In this document: positions 44,478 through 54,271 of the stretch, piece after piece
How the letters are laid out: every line of letters starts with the position of its first letter
Numbering within the stretch: the stretch's first letter is position 1
From: Methyloversatilis sp.
GTDB taxonomy: Bacteria; Pseudomonadota; Gammaproteobacteria; Burkholderiales; Rhodocyclaceae
NCBI RefSeq assembly: GCF_030698125.1
Contig: NZ_JAUYNV010000033.1
Location: 95,670 to 159,669 of the forward strand
Direction: 5' to 3'
DNA: 64,000 nt
Made by a program: the position numbers and the translations under genes
Notes under the pieces: generated by a model
Told to the model about the DNA's origin: nothing
Seen by the model: only the letters and a program-made list of their open reading frames with translations
Databases searched by the model: none

Positions 44478-45089
44478 GTGTTTGACATCATCCGGGCGGC
44501 CGGCTGGCCCATCTGGCCGCTGATCGCGGCGTCCATCATTGCCTTGGCGCTGATATTCGAACGTCTGGCAAGCCTGCGACGCAGCAAGGTGGTGCCTCCG
44601 GCGCTGCTCGATTCCGTGCTGGCCGACCTGAAGGGCGGTCTGCCGAACGCCGACATGATACGCCGCGTCGCGGCCCACTCGCCGCTCGGCCGCGTGCTGG
44701 CGGCCGGCCTGCGCAATGTGCGCAACCCGCGCGAAATCATGAAGGAAGCGATCGAGGAAGAAGGGCGTTCGGTGGTGCATCATCTCGAGCGCTATCTGAC
44801 CACGCTGGGCACGATCGCCGCAGCCGCACCGCTGATGGGGCTGTTCGGAACGGTCGTCGGCATGATCGAAATCTTCGGTTCGCAGACGTCGACCGGCAGC
44901 AATCCGCAACAGCTCGCCAGCGGCATTTCGATCGCGCTGTACAACACCGGCTTCGGCCTGCTGGTGGCGATTCCCGCATTGATCTTCCACCGCTACTTTC
45001 GCGGTCTGGTCGACGATTTCGTGATCGAAATGGAGCAGCTCGCGATCAAGCTGGTCGAAGTCGTACATGGCGAGCGTTCGGCAAAGTAG
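44478..45089 (+). CDS. exbB: MotA/TolQ/ExbB-family proton channel protein
   Basis: A second ExbB-like inner-membrane protein, 203 residues with three helices and the core APLMGLFGTVVGMIEIFG and IALYNTGFGLLVAIPALIFH. The GTG at 44478 follows GAGGGGAG; the open frame before it is antisense to nothing but lacks similarity. It leads an operon with exbD-like, lpxK, trm112, kdsB and adk, an arrangement common in betaproteobacteria. The paired TolR-like gene follows by 9 bases. Its task is probably different from the TonB-linked pair of the iron island. Confidence 0.9.
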   Translation: MFDIIRAAGWPIWPLIAASIIALALIFERLASLRRSKVVPPALLDSVLADLKGGLPNADMIRRVAAHSPLGRVLAAGLRNVRNPREIMKEAIEEEGRSVVHHLERYLTTLGTIAAAAPLMGLFGTVVGMIEIFGSQTSTGSNPQQLASGISIALYNTGFGLLVAIPALIFHRYFRGLVDDFVIEMEQLAIKLVEVVHGERSAK

Positions 45090-45098
45090 GGCGCCCAG

Positions 45099-45527
45099 AT
45101 GAATTTCCGACGCGGACGTGGGCGCGAAGAGCTGGAAATCAACCTGATTCCGCTGATCGACGTGCTGCTGGTCATCCTCATCTTCCTGATGGTGACCACG
45201 ACATATTCGAAAACGGCGGGCCTCGAAATCACGCTGCCCAGCGCGCAGGCGCCGGAGGCCGAGCCGGTAGCGCGCGAAATCAATGTGATGATCACTGCTC
45301 GCGGCGACATTCTGGTCGATCGTCAGCCGGTGCCTGCCGGTGACATCGAGCGGCTGCGCAGCGCCCTGGCGGGCGCGGCGTCGGGCAAGGAAGATCCGGT
45401 GGTGATCATTTCGTCCGACCGCGACGCACGGCTGCAGTCGTCGATCGATGTCATGCAGGCCGCGCAGAAAGCCGGCATCGCCGGCATTTCCTTCGCCACC
45501 CAGTCCGACGCGCCGGCCGGTCGATGA
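45099..45527 (+). CDS. exbD: ExbD/TolR-family biopolymer transport protein
   Basis: A 142-residue protein with one helix (INLIPLIDVLLVILIFLMVT) carrying the conserved Asp and a periplasmic C-terminal domain. It partners the ExbB-like protein just upstream. Its stop overlaps the lpxK start by 4 bases, so it is coupled to lipid A synthesis. No TonB-like partner is next to this pair. Confidence 0.9.
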   Translation: MNFRRGRGREELEINLIPLIDVLLVILIFLMVTTTYSKTAGLEITLPSAQAPEAEPVAREINVMITARGDILVDRQPVPAGDIERLRSALAGAASGKEDPVVIISSDRDARLQSSIDVMQAAQKAGIAGISFATQSDAPAGR

Positions 45528-46540
45528 GCGCAGCGCGGGCGCTGCCCGAAGCGTGGCAACGGCGCGGGTGGCTGGCCTGGCTGCTGTGGCCGCTGTCCCT
45601 TCTGTACCGGCTGGTCACCACGCTGCGCCGGGCCGGCTTTCGCGCCGGCGTGTTTCGCGCCGACCGGCTGCCGGTGCCCGTGGTGGTCATCGGCAACATC
45701 ATTGCCGGCGGTGCCGGCAAAACCCCGTTCACCCTCTATCTGGCGCGTGCGCTGACGGCGCGCGGTCACCGGCCGCTCATCGTGTCGCGCGGCTACGGCG
45801 GGGCGGTGCACGGTGTGCACGAGGTGGCGGCCGACGATGACCCGGCGCGTTGCGGCGATGAAGCCCTGTTGCTGGCACGGCGCAGCGGCGTGCCGGTGTG
45901 GGTCGGGCGTCGCCGTGCGGTGGTCGCCCGCGCGGCACTTGCCCGTCATCCGCAGTGCGACGTCGTGCTGTGCGACGACGGTCTGCAGCACTACGCGCTG
46001 GCGCGCGACATCGAAATCGCGGTGTTTGACCGGCGCGGTGTCATGAACGGATTTCATCTGCCGGCCGGCCCGCTGCGCGAACCGCCATCGCGTCTGGCAC
46101 AGGTGTTTGCGCAGGTGCTCAATGGCACTGCCGACACGCCGCTGACCGGCCCACCACGTTTTTCGATGCATCTGAAGGGTGAGCGCTTCCATCGGCTCGA
46201 CCATCCCGGGGACAGCGCAGGTGTCGCCGACCTGCAAGGTCTGCGTCTGCACGCCGTGGCCGGCATCGGCGAGCCGGCGCGCTTCTTCGACCACCTGCGC
46301 ACGCTCGGACTGGCGTTCGTGGCGCATCCGTTTCCCGATCATCACGCGTATTCGGCCCGGGACCTGAGGTTTCAGGACTGCGATGCCTTGCTGCTGACCG
46401 AGAAGGACGCGGTAAAATGTCACGGATTGTCGGACACCCCTGTGTGGGTATTGCCGGTCGAGGCACACCTCGATCCTGATCTGGCGGGCCGGGTATCCGA
46501 CCGCCTTGCGGAGCTGAAGCATGGACCCCCGACTACTTGA
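45524..46540 (+). CDS. lpxK: Tetraacyldisaccharide 4'-kinase
   Basis: Inner-membrane-associated enzyme phosphorylating the lipid A precursor, 338 residues. P-loop region IVGN-type reads [20 protein letters not shown], followed by SRGYGG and the [15 protein letters not shown] motif. An N-terminal hydrophobic stretch anchors it. The start overlaps exbD by 4 bases, and its end overlaps trm112 by 20 bases. Confidence 0.94.
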   Translation: MSAARALPEAWQRRGWLAWLLWPLSLLYRLVTTLRRAGFRAGVFRADRLPVPVVVIGNIIAGGAGKTPFTLYLARALTARGHRPLIVSRGYGGAVHGVHEVAADDDPARCGDEALLLARRSGVPVWVGRRRAVVARAALARHPQCDVVLCDDGLQHYALARDIEIAVFDRRGVMNGFHLPAGPLREPPSRLAQVFAQVLNGTADTPLTGPPRFSMHLKGERFHRLDHPGDSAGVADLQGLRLHAVAGIGEPARFFDHLRTLGLAFVAHPFPDHHAYSARDLRFQDCDALLLTEKDAVKCHGLSDTPVWVLPVEAHLDPDLAGRVSDRLAELKHGPPTT

Positions 46541-46742
46541 AATTCTCGTCTGCCCGGTCACCAAGGGACCGCTGGTGCTCGACCGGGCGCGCAACGAGCT
46601 GCAGTGCAAGGCAAGCCGCCTGGCCTACCCGATCCGCGACGGCATTCCGGTCATGCTGGAAGACGAAGCGCGCGAAATGACCGAGGACGAAGTGGCCGCG
46701 CTGCGCGACCCGGCGCCGGGTCGCGGTACGGCGTCCATCTGA
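46521..46742 (+). CDS. Trm112 family protein (UPF0434)
   Basis: A 73-residue YcaR-like protein: [20 protein letters not shown] with a single cysteine, then [20 protein letters not shown]. The family is related to eukaryotic Trm112, an activator of methyltransferases, but in Proteobacteria its role is unclear. Its start lies within the lpxK end (20-base overlap), and kdsB follows after 10 bases, the order conserved in many proteobacteria. Confidence 0.92.
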   Translation: MDPRLLEILVCPVTKGPLVLDRARNELQCKASRLAYPIRDGIPVMLEDEAREMTEDEVAALRDPAPGRGTASI

Positions 46743-46752
46743 GGCTCTAGAC

Positions 46753-47517
46753 ATGTTCAAGGTGGTGATTCCCGCCCGCTTCGCCTCGACCCGCCTGCCC
46801 GGCAAGCCCCTGCTGGACATCGGTGGCCTGCCGATGGTCGTGCGTGTCGCGCAGCAGGCGGCGCGCAGCGGCGCCGACGCGCTGGTGGTGGCGACCGATC
46901 ATGAAGGCATCGCCGCCGCGGTCACCGCGCACGGTTTCCAGGCGGTGATGACACGCAGCGACCACTCGACCGGCACCGACCGCATCGCCGAGGTCGCGGA
47001 GCAACTGGGTTGGTCACCCGCTACCGTGGTGGTCAATGTGCAGGGCGACGAACCGCTGATCGATCCGGACCTCATCCGTGCCGTTGCACTGGCGCTCGAT
47101 CAGGATCCGGAATCGTCGATCGCGACCGCCAGCAGCGCCATCACGGAGGCGGCTGATTTCTTCAGTCCCGGCGTGGTGAAGGTGGTGTGCGATGCGCAGG
47201 GCCGCGCGATGTACTTTTCGCGCGCACCGATTCCGTGGGCACGCGACGATTTTGCCGTCTCGCGCGACGTGCTGCCGCCCGGTCTGGATGCGCAGCGCCA
47301 CATCGGCATCTACGCTTACCGGGTGCGCTTCCTGCAGAAGAACGCGCGTCTCGCACCGGCGGCAGCCGAGCAGTGCGAGGCGCTGGAACAGCTGCGCGCC
47401 CTGTGGCATGGCCACCGCATCCGCGTCGTCGGCAATATTCCCATGCCGCACGCCGGCGTCGATACCGAAGAAGATCTCGTGCGCATGCGTGCGCTGTTCG
47501 CCAACGACGTTGCGTGA
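46753..47517 (+). CDS. kdsB: 3-deoxy-manno-octulosonate cytidylyltransferase
   Basis: Cytoplasmic CMP-KDO synthetase, 254 residues. The nucleotide-binding N-terminus is [20 protein letters not shown], followed by [23 protein letters not shown] and the C-terminal [17 protein letters not shown] segment. It activates KDO for transfer to lipid A. GAGG precedes the ATG. It belongs to the lpxK-trm112-kdsB-adk unit. Confidence 0.95.
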   Translation: MFKVVIPARFASTRLPGKPLLDIGGLPMVVRVAQQAARSGADALVVATDHEGIAAAVTAHGFQAVMTRSDHSTGTDRIAEVAEQLGWSPATVVVNVQGDEPLIDPDLIRAVALALDQDPESSIATASSAITEAADFFSPGVVKVVCDAQGRAMYFSRAPIPWARDDFAVSRDVLPPGLDAQRHIGIYAYRVRFLQKNARLAPAAAEQCEALEQLRALWHGHRIRVVGNIPMPHAGVDTEEDLVRMRALFANDVA

Positions 47518-47611
47518 CGCACTGCGGTTTGACCGCGCCGCACATTGGCGGTAAGTTCGCGCCCGCTGACACCGGACGGTAAAGAAGCCGGTGCGGCCTG
47601 CAGAAGAATAA

Positions 47612-48313
<702 letters not shown>

Positions 48314-48318
48314 CATTG

Positions 48319-49575
48319 ATGCCCGCAAACCTGTTCTACGCGCAGTCCGGTGGCGTCACCGCGGTCATCAACGCCACCGCCTGCGGTGTCATCCAGGCGG
48401 CACGCGAGCAGGGCGGTCGCATCGGCAAGGTGTTCGCCGGGCGCAACGGCATCCTCGGTGCGCTGCATGAAGACCTGATCGACACGTCGTTCGAAAGCGA
48501 CTCGGCCATCGCCGCCCTGCGGCACACGCCGGGTGGCGCCTTCGGCTCCTGCCGCTACAAGCTGAAGGGGCTGGACGAAAGCCGTGCCCATTACGAGCGG
48601 CTGATCGACGTGTTCCGCGCGCATGACATCCGCTACTTCCTGTACAACGGCGGCAACGACTCGATGGACACCGCATGGAAGGTGTCGCAGATCGCCGAGC
48701 GCCTGAATTACCCGCTGGTGTGTGTCGGTGTGCCGAAGACGGTCGACAACGATCTGGTCGGTACCGACAACTGTCCGGGTTTCGGCTCGGTGGCGAAATA
48801 CGTCGCCGTGTCGATGATGGAAGCCGGTCTCGATGTCGCGTCGATGGCGCGCACCTCGACGAAGATATTCGTCATGGAAGTGATGGGCCGGCATGCCGGC
48901 TGGATCACCGCAGCAGCCGGACTGGCTGCGCGCAATGCGGGCGACGCGCCGCACCTCCTGCTGTTCCCCGAAATCCCCTTCGACCAGGCCGCCTTCATGG
49001 CACGTGTCGATGCCTGCGTGCGCGAACACCAGTTCTGCGCCATCGCGGTGTCGGAAGGCCTGCGTGGGCCCGACGGCAAGCTGCTGGCCGAATCGGGCAC
49101 GCGTGACGCCTTCGGTCATGCCCAGTTGGGTGGTGTCGGCCAGCAGGTGGCCGAATTGATCAAGGCGCAGCTCGGTCACAAGTATCACTGGGCGCTGCCC
49201 GACTACCTGCAGCGCAGTGCCCGCCACGTGGCCTCTGCGACCGATGCCGCGCAGGCCCATGCGCTGGGTCGCCGCGCCGTCGAACTGGCGCTCGAAGGAC
49301 GCAATGCCGTGATGCCGGCCATCGTGCGGACCGCCGACAGTCCCTACCAATGGGAGATCGGCGTCGTGCAGCTCGCGGATGTGGCGAACCACGAAAAGAT
49401 GATGCCCAGGGATTTCATTTCCGAAGACGGCTTCGGCATCACCGACGCCTGCCGGAAATACCTGCAGCCGCTGATCGCGGGCGAGGACTATCCGCCCTAT
49501 GTCGATGGACTGCCGGCCTACGTGAGCCTGAAGAACGAAAGTGTGGCGGCCGTGCTGCCCGCATTCGGAGGCTGA
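48319..49575 (+). CDS. pfp: PPi-dependent 6-phosphofructokinase
   Basis: A 418-residue phosphofructokinase with residues of the pyrophosphate-using type: GGNDS (111-115; ATP enzymes have GGDGS) and PKTVDNDL (139-146, with the Lys that blocks ATP binding). It catalyses the reversible step fructose-6-phosphate + PPi to fructose-1,6-bisphosphate + phosphate and, in methylotrophs, may also act on sedoheptulose-7-phosphate. The ATG at 48319 is chosen over the adjacent TTG. It is 5 bases after adk and 171 bases before hppA. Confidence 0.92.
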   Translation: MPANLFYAQSGGVTAVINATACGVIQAAREQGGRIGKVFAGRNGILGALHEDLIDTSFESDSAIAALRHTPGGAFGSCRYKLKGLDESRAHYERLIDVFRAHDIRYFLYNGGNDSMDTAWKVSQIAERLNYPLVCVGVPKTVDNDLVGTDNCPGFGSVAKYVAVSMMEAGLDVASMARTSTKIFVMEVMGRHAGWITAAAGLAARNAGDAPHLLLFPEIPFDQAAFMARVDACVREHQFCAIAVSEGLRGPDGKLLAESGTRDAFGHAQLGGVGQQVAELIKAQLGHKYHWALPDYLQRSARHVASATDAAQAHALGRRAVELALEGRNAVMPAIVRTADSPYQWEIGVVQLADVANHEKMMPRDFISEDGFGITDACRKYLQPLIAGEDYPPYVDGLPAYVSLKNESVAAVLPAFGG

Positions 49576-49746
49576 CACAGACCACGTGCAACCGCTTGTT
49601 GCAGTCCGCTCTCCCGCGGGCTGCCGATTTACCAGGGCAGCAGCCGGGGAGGCGGCGCCCGGCGATCCACAAGATCGCTGCAGCTTTCGGATGTCCTGCT
49701 TCGGCGGGCCGTCCATCTGGCGCAGTAAAACAAGGGGGGAGGGGTG

Positions 49747-51906
49747 ATGTTGTCGTCCGGTCTGATATTTGCACTCGTGTGTTCGGTGGTCGCCATCGCG
49801 TATGGCGCCCTATCCAGCAAGTGGATTCTTGCTCAACCCAGCGGCAATGAGCGCATGCGCGAAATTGCCGATGCAGTGCAGGTGGGCGCACAGGCCTATC
49901 TGAACCGGCAGTACCGGACGATCGCCATCGTCGGCGTCATTCTCACCGTTGTCCTGTGGCTCACGCTCGGCACCTCGACCGCCGCCGGTTTCGTCATCGG
50001 CGCCGTGCTCTCGGGGGCGGCCGGCTACATCGGCATGAATGTGTCGGTGCGCGCCAATGTGCGTACGGCAGAAGCCGCGCGCAAGGGCATTTCCGAAGCG
50101 TTCGACGTCGCCTTCCGCGGCGGCGCCATCACCGGCATGCTGGTGGTCGGCATGGGCCTGCTGGGGGTGGCAGGCTACTACGCGATCCTGAAGGGCTCTG
50201 CCGCGCATGACGCGACGATCGATCAGATCATCCATCCGCTGATCGGGCTGGGCTTCGGTTCGTCGCTCATTTCGATCTTTGCGCGCCTGGGCGGCGGCAT
50301 CTTCACCAAGGGTGCCGACGTCGGTGCCGATCTGGTGGGCAAGGTCGAAGCCGGCATTCCGGAAGACGACCCGCGCAACCCGGCGGTGATCGCCGACAAC
50401 GTGGGCGACAACGTGGGTGACTGTGCAGGCATGGCGGCCGACCTGTTCGAAACCTATGCGGTGACCATCGTGGCCACCATGCTGCTCGGCTCGCTGCTGC
50501 TCAAATCCAATGCCGAGGCGGCAGTGATCTACCCGCTGGCGCTGGGCGGCTTTTCGATCATTGCATCCATCATCGGCTGCCTCTTCGTCAAGGCGAAGCC
50601 GGGCCAGAAAATCATGGGCGCGCTGTACCGCGGCCTGATCGTGGCCGGGGTGCTGGCGACCATCGCCTTCTATCCGCTGACCGCCGCGCTGATTCCCGAC
50701 GACGCGCTGAACGCCGTCATGGGCATCGACGGTGGCGCGCAGATGCGGCTCTACCTTGCGGCACTGGTGGGCCTGGCGCTGACCGGCCTGATGGTGGTGA
50801 TCACCGAGTACTACACCAGCACCGAGTTCAAGCCGGTGCGCCATATCGCCGAAGCATCGACCACGGGGCACGGCACCAACATCATCGCCGGCCTCGGCGT
50901 GTCGATGAAGTCGTGCGCCTGGCCGGTGCTGTCGGTGTGCGCGGCCATCTGGGCCGCCTACATGCTGGGCGGCCTGTACGGCATCGCGATCGCCGCGACG
51001 TCCATGCTCAGCATGTCCGGCATCATCGTTGCGCTCGACGCCTATGGTCCGATCACCGACAACGCCGGCGGCATCGCCGAAATGTCGGATCTGCCCGCTT
51101 CGGTGCGTGCAGTCACCGATCCGCTGGATGCCGTGGGCAACACGACGAAGGCGGTCACCAAGGGTTATGCAATCGGTTCGGCGGGTCTCGCGGCACTGGT
51201 GCTGTTCGCCGACTACACGCACGCGCTCGAAGCGGTCGGTCACAGCGTCACCTTCGATCTGGCCAACCCGGCGGTCATCATCGGCCTGTTCATCGGCGGC
51301 CTGATTCCGTACCTGTTCGGCGCCATGGCGATGGAGGCGGTGGGTCGTTCGGCCGGGGCGGTGGTGGTCGAAGTGCGCCGCCAGTTCAAGGAAATCCCCG
51401 GCATCATGGAAGGCACGGCCAAGCCGGACTATTCGAAGGCGGTCGACATGCTGACCGCGGCGGCGATCAAGGAAATGATGATCCCGTCGCTGCTGCCGGT
51501 GCTGGTGCCGGTGGTCGTCGCCTTCGGCATGGCCTTCCTGATGGGGCCGGAAGCCGGCGTGCAGGCGCTCGGCGGTCTGCTGATGGGCACCATCGTGACC
51601 GGCCTGTTCGTCGCGATTTCCATGACCACCGGCGGCGGTGCGTGGGACAACGCGAAGAAGTACATCGAGGACGGTCACTTCGGCGGCAAGGGTTCCGAAG
51701 CGCACAAGGCCGCGGTGACCGGTGACACCGTGGGTGATCCGTACAAGGACACCGCCGGCCCGGCGGTCAATCCGCTGATCAAGATCATCAACATCGTGGC
51801 GCTGCTGATCGTGCCGCTGCTGCCGTCCGCGACCGGTTCCGCGGTCAGTGCCGCCAACCCGACTGTATCGGTGGCTCAGGTGCAGCAGGTCGAACAGGCA
51901 CGCTGA
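49747..51906 (+). CDS. hppA: K+-independent membrane H+-translocating pyrophosphatase
   Basis: An integral membrane pump of 719 residues using PPi to export or import protons. The PPi-site segment is [20 protein letters not shown] then [20 protein letters not shown]. The diagnostic [10 protein letters not shown] (Lys468, Thr471) is the K+-independent form; K+-dependent enzymes have Ala there. The ATG at 49747 sits after a G-rich ribosome site; a GTG one codon earlier is open. With pfp upstream, PPi is either made by or recycled to this pump. A strong terminator follows. Confidence 0.94.
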   Translation: MLSSGLIFALVCSVVAIAYGALSSKWILAQPSGNERMREIADAVQVGAQAYLNRQYRTIAIVGVILTVVLWLTLGTSTAAGFVIGAVLSGAAGYIGMNVSVRANVRTAEAARKGISEAFDVAFRGGAITGMLVVGMGLLGVAGYYAILKGSAAHDATIDQIIHPLIGLGFGSSLISIFARLGGGIFTKGADVGADLVGKVEAGIPEDDPRNPAVIADNVGDNVGDCAGMAADLFETYAVTIVATMLLGSLLLKSNAEAAVIYPLALGGFSIIASIIGCLFVKAKPGQKIMGALYRGLIVAGVLATIAFYPLTAALIPDDALNAVMGIDGGAQMRLYLAALVGLALTGLMVVITEYYTSTEFKPVRHIAEASTTGHGTNIIAGLGVSMKSCAWPVLSVCAAIWAAYMLGGLYGIAIAATSMLSMSGIIVALDAYGPITDNAGGIAEMSDLPASVRAVTDPLDAVGNTTKAVTKGYAIGSAGLAALVLFADYTHALEAVGHSVTFDLANPAVIIGLFIGGLIPYLFGAMAMEAVGRSAGAVVVEVRRQFKEIPGIMEGTAKPDYSKAVDMLTAAAIKEMMIPSLLPVLVPVVVAFGMAFLMGPEAGVQALGGLLMGTIVTGLFVAISMTTGGGAWDNAKKYIEDGHFGGKGSEAHKAAVTGDTVGDPYKDTAGPAVNPLIKIINIVALLIVPLLPSATGSAVSAANPTVSVAQVQQVEQAR

Positions 51907-51921
51907 GCATTCAATGAACTG

Positions 51922-51958
51922 AAAAGGCCGTGCCGGAGTTCCGGCACGGCCTTTTTTT
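51922..51958 (+). terminator. Strong intrinsic terminator after hppA
   Basis: A 15-bp perfect stem (51922-51936 with 51941-51955), 4-base loop, T7 run to 51958. It ends the adk-pfp-hppA transcript 16 bases past the stop. Confidence 0.95.
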
Positions 51959-52384
51959 GGTTCGTCGCGCCTTCGCCTGGTCGGAGATTGTCTGCCCTGG
52001 ATGCTTCTGGCGGCGTGCCGCCGAATTCATCGGCGCCGACTTCCGCTACGGGAAGGTGTTCCTGCCCTGCTCACGGTTGGTGCGCGGTCGTCGATTCGAT
52101 CGCCTGCGGGGCAGGCTCCTGCGAAAGGCAAAACCGCACTGTTGTTCGTAGGAGCCTGCCCCGCAGGCGATGGCACACCCAACTTCGCCCGGATCGCGTC
52201 CAGCGTGTCCTTCGCCGCGTTCGGGATCGGCGTCCCCCGGACCGAACACGCAGGCCACGCCGTGGCCGAACAGCTCTTCAGCGCTTGCGGGGAACCGCGG
52301 GTGAACCGCGTCAACGACCTGCACCAGCCTCCGAATCGCCAACCACTGTTTCTCCCCGGCTAACGTGATGATTTTCGGATGCGT
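51959..52384. other. Gene-free region with REP doublet and possible coding remnant
   Basis: No convincing gene. The left part holds the REP-like inverted repeat. The right part (about 52170-52370) on the minus strand has a coding-like stretch (EKQWLAIRRLVQVVDAVHPR) in one frame and PNAAKDTLDAIRAKLGV in another, which could be the remains of a decayed gene. I do not call it. Confidence 0.45.
52101..52169. repeat. REP/REPIN-like palindromic doublet
   Basis: Arms 52101-52125 and 52145-52169 (25 bases) are inverted copies with one mismatch. Each arm holds its own small palindrome, GCCTGC-GGG-GCAGGC. The form (TCGTAGGAGCCTGCCCCGCA) resembles REP elements mobilised by RAYT transposases in other proteobacteria. 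Only this pair is seen in the window. Confidence 0.75.
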
Positions 52385-53194
52385 TCAGCGCATCGGCGGC
52401 AGACGGCTGGCGCGTACCGCCGCTTCGATCGCCGCGTGGTTGCGCGGCTCGGCTTCAACCCATTCCTGGGTGACCGCCTGCAGGCGGTCCCATTCCTGAT
52501 CGTTCTCGTGCTGGATGGCGCGCAGGAAGAAGGGCTTGTCCGCTTCGGCTGCGGCCCAGAAGGGCGGCGTCGTGGCAACGACCGGCAGATCCACCTCGTG
52601 TGCATTGTCCAGTCCGGCCTGCATCCATTCGGTCGGCACCGCGAAATGGCGCTGCATGCCCGGGATGAAGAAGGTCAGCACGCCAACCAGCCGGCCTTCG
52701 GCGTCGAACAGCGCACCACCGGATGCCCCCTGCTGGAACTGGGCGTCGGTTTCGATCACCGCCGCGTTATCCATCTCGTGCAGTGCGGTCACCCGCCCGA
52801 CGCTCATCGACAGCGCCTTGCCGCCGGAAAATCCCATGGCATGCACTTCGTCGCCGACCTTCAGCGTGCGCGACGACGACACTTCGACCGGGCGCGCGAT
52901 CGGCTGGGCGATGCTCAGCAGACACAGGTCGTGCCGTGTGTCGACCGACCGCGCCTGCGCCGGCACGCCGGTGCTGCCGCGCGCGACGATGACGTTCTGC
53001 GCGTGGCCAACGACATGGCAGTTGGTGATCACGTGATTCGCGTCGAGCTGCACACCGGTGCCGCTGTTGATGCGGCCGTCAGGTGCCGCGGCAAGGATTT
53101 TCACCATGTGCATCGAAAGCTGTATGTAGCGCTCGGCGCTCGCCTGGGCGCCGGTGGCAAACAACAGCATCAACAGCAATCCCGGGATGCGCAT
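52385..53194 (-). CDS. Secreted trypsin-like serine protease
   Basis: A 269-residue protein with signal peptide (MRIPGLLLMLLFATGAQA) and a trypsin-type catalytic triad: His in VITNCHVVG, Asp in DTRHDLCLLS, Ser in FQQGASGGALFD. A C-terminal helical extension of about 60 residues has no PDZ domain, so it is unlike full DegP. The ATG at 53194 has AAGGAG upstream. It may be a periplasmic quality-control or regulatory protease. It stands alone between gene-poor stretches. Confidence 0.87.
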   Translation of the reverse strand: MRIPGLLLMLLFATGAQASAERYIQLSMHMVKILAAAPDGRINSGTGVQLDANHVITNCHVVGHAQNVIVARGSTGVPAQARSVDTRHDLCLLSIAQPIARPVEVSSSRTLKVGDEVHAMGFSGGKALSMSVGRVTALHEMDNAAVIETDAQFQQGASGGALFDAEGRLVGVLTFFIPGMQRHFAVPTEWMQAGLDNAHEVDLPVVATTPPFWAAAEADKPFFLRAIQHENDQEWDRLQAVTQEWVEAEPRNHAAIEAAVRASRLPPMR

Positions 53195-53613
53195 GATGAT
53201 CTCCTTGCGGACCGTCGGGCAGTGGATGAAGCCCGGCGGTGATGAATCGACTAACGGAACATGTGGTGGAACCTTGTGGTTTTTTCTGCGTGGTGCAGTG
53301 CACAACCCTAAGCGTAAATCGTGCCACACCCTGCTGTCTGTACGGGAGAACACTCACTTCCGGACCCTGTTCACACGGTCTTTGTGGCGGAAATGACGTC
53401 AAAGGGCGCAACGCAGCCGGTTTTGTGCGGTGCCGCATGATTGACGCGTCGGGTAACGAATGACGAGGGTGATGCGGGAGCGTTGAAGTGTGCGACACCC
53501 AACCCGCCGACGTTGCAGATTGCCACTCCGTACGGGTGCGCGACTGGTGCAGCGGGCGCTGCACCGTGAAGCAGTGTGCCCCGTTGTGGTGCGAGTGCCG
53601 CGTCGAACTGACG
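53195..53613. other. Intergenic region upstream of protease
   Basis: About 420 bases holding the protease promoter and the 3' side of the response-regulator gene. Short frames on both strands show no codon bias. I see no clear palindrome, terminator or RNA gene. Confidence 0.45.
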
Positions 53614-54252
53614 TCAGGCTTCGATCAGCCCGTTGCGCAGCGCGATCAGCGTCAGCTCGGCCTGATTGGTCGCACCGAGCTTCTGCTTCACGTTGTACAG
53701 GTGGGTGCCGATGGTCGAGGTCGAAAGATGCAGGGTTTCCGCGATCTGGTTCACCGACTGGCCGCGCGCGAGGTGGATGAATACTTCGAATTCTCGTTCC
53801 GACAGCGCCTCGACCGGGTTCTGTGCGCCGGTCACGTCCTGCATCGCCAGCTTCTGCGCAATTTCGGCGTCCAGATACATGCGTCCGGACGCCACCGTGC
53901 GCACCGCATCGATCAACGCTTCCGGCGCGCCGCGCTTCGACAGGTAGCCGGTGGCGCCCGCCTTGAGCACGCGCTTGGGATGCGCCGTGTCTTCGTGTGC
54001 CGACAGCGCGAGGATGCGTACGCCCTTGTCGCGCGCAGTCAGGCGGCGCACCGCTTCGATACCGCCCATGCCGGGCATCGACAGGTCCATCACCACCACG
54101 TCGGGCTTCAGTTCGGCATAGCGCACATAAGCGGTCTCGCCGCTGTCTGCTTCACCGACCACCTCGATGTCCTCGCACGCGGCCAGCAGCAGCTTGAAGC
54201 CCATGCGCACCACTGCATGGTCATCGACCAGCATCACCTTGATCGGGCCCAT
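53614..54252 (-). CDS. NarL/FixJ-family DNA-binding response regulator
   Basis: A 212-residue regulator: receiver domain with acidic pocket (LVDDH), phosphorylated Asp in VVVMDLSMPG, conserved Thr/Ser and Lys (ALSAHED, GYLSKRG), and a LuxR-type HTH (LSEREFEVFIHLARGQSVNQ; TVGTHL-like TIGTHLYNVKQKLG). The ATG at 54252 begins the receiver; a longer frame to 54318 crosses into the kinase gene. It follows the kinase by 19 bases and is its evident partner. Confidence 0.92.
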   Translation of the reverse strand: MGPIKVMLVDDHAVVRMGFKLLLAACEDIEVVGEADSGETAYVRYAELKPDVVVMDLSMPGMGGIEAVRRLTARDKGVRILALSAHEDTAHPKRVLKAGATGYLSKRGAPEALIDAVRTVASGRMYLDAEIAQKLAMQDVTGAQNPVEALSEREFEVFIHLARGQSVNQIAETLHLSTSTIGTHLYNVKQKLGATNQAELTLIALRNGLIEA

Positions 54253-54271
54253 CGTTGTTGTCTCCCCTGTC

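Noticed and set aside
49810..51705. Minus-strand frame of 631 codons opposite hppA
   Set aside because: Arg/His-rich shadow; hppA is fully supported.
52001..52363. Several 60-120 codon frames around the REP doublet
   Set aside because: They run through the palindromes and have repetitive composition; none looks like a protein.
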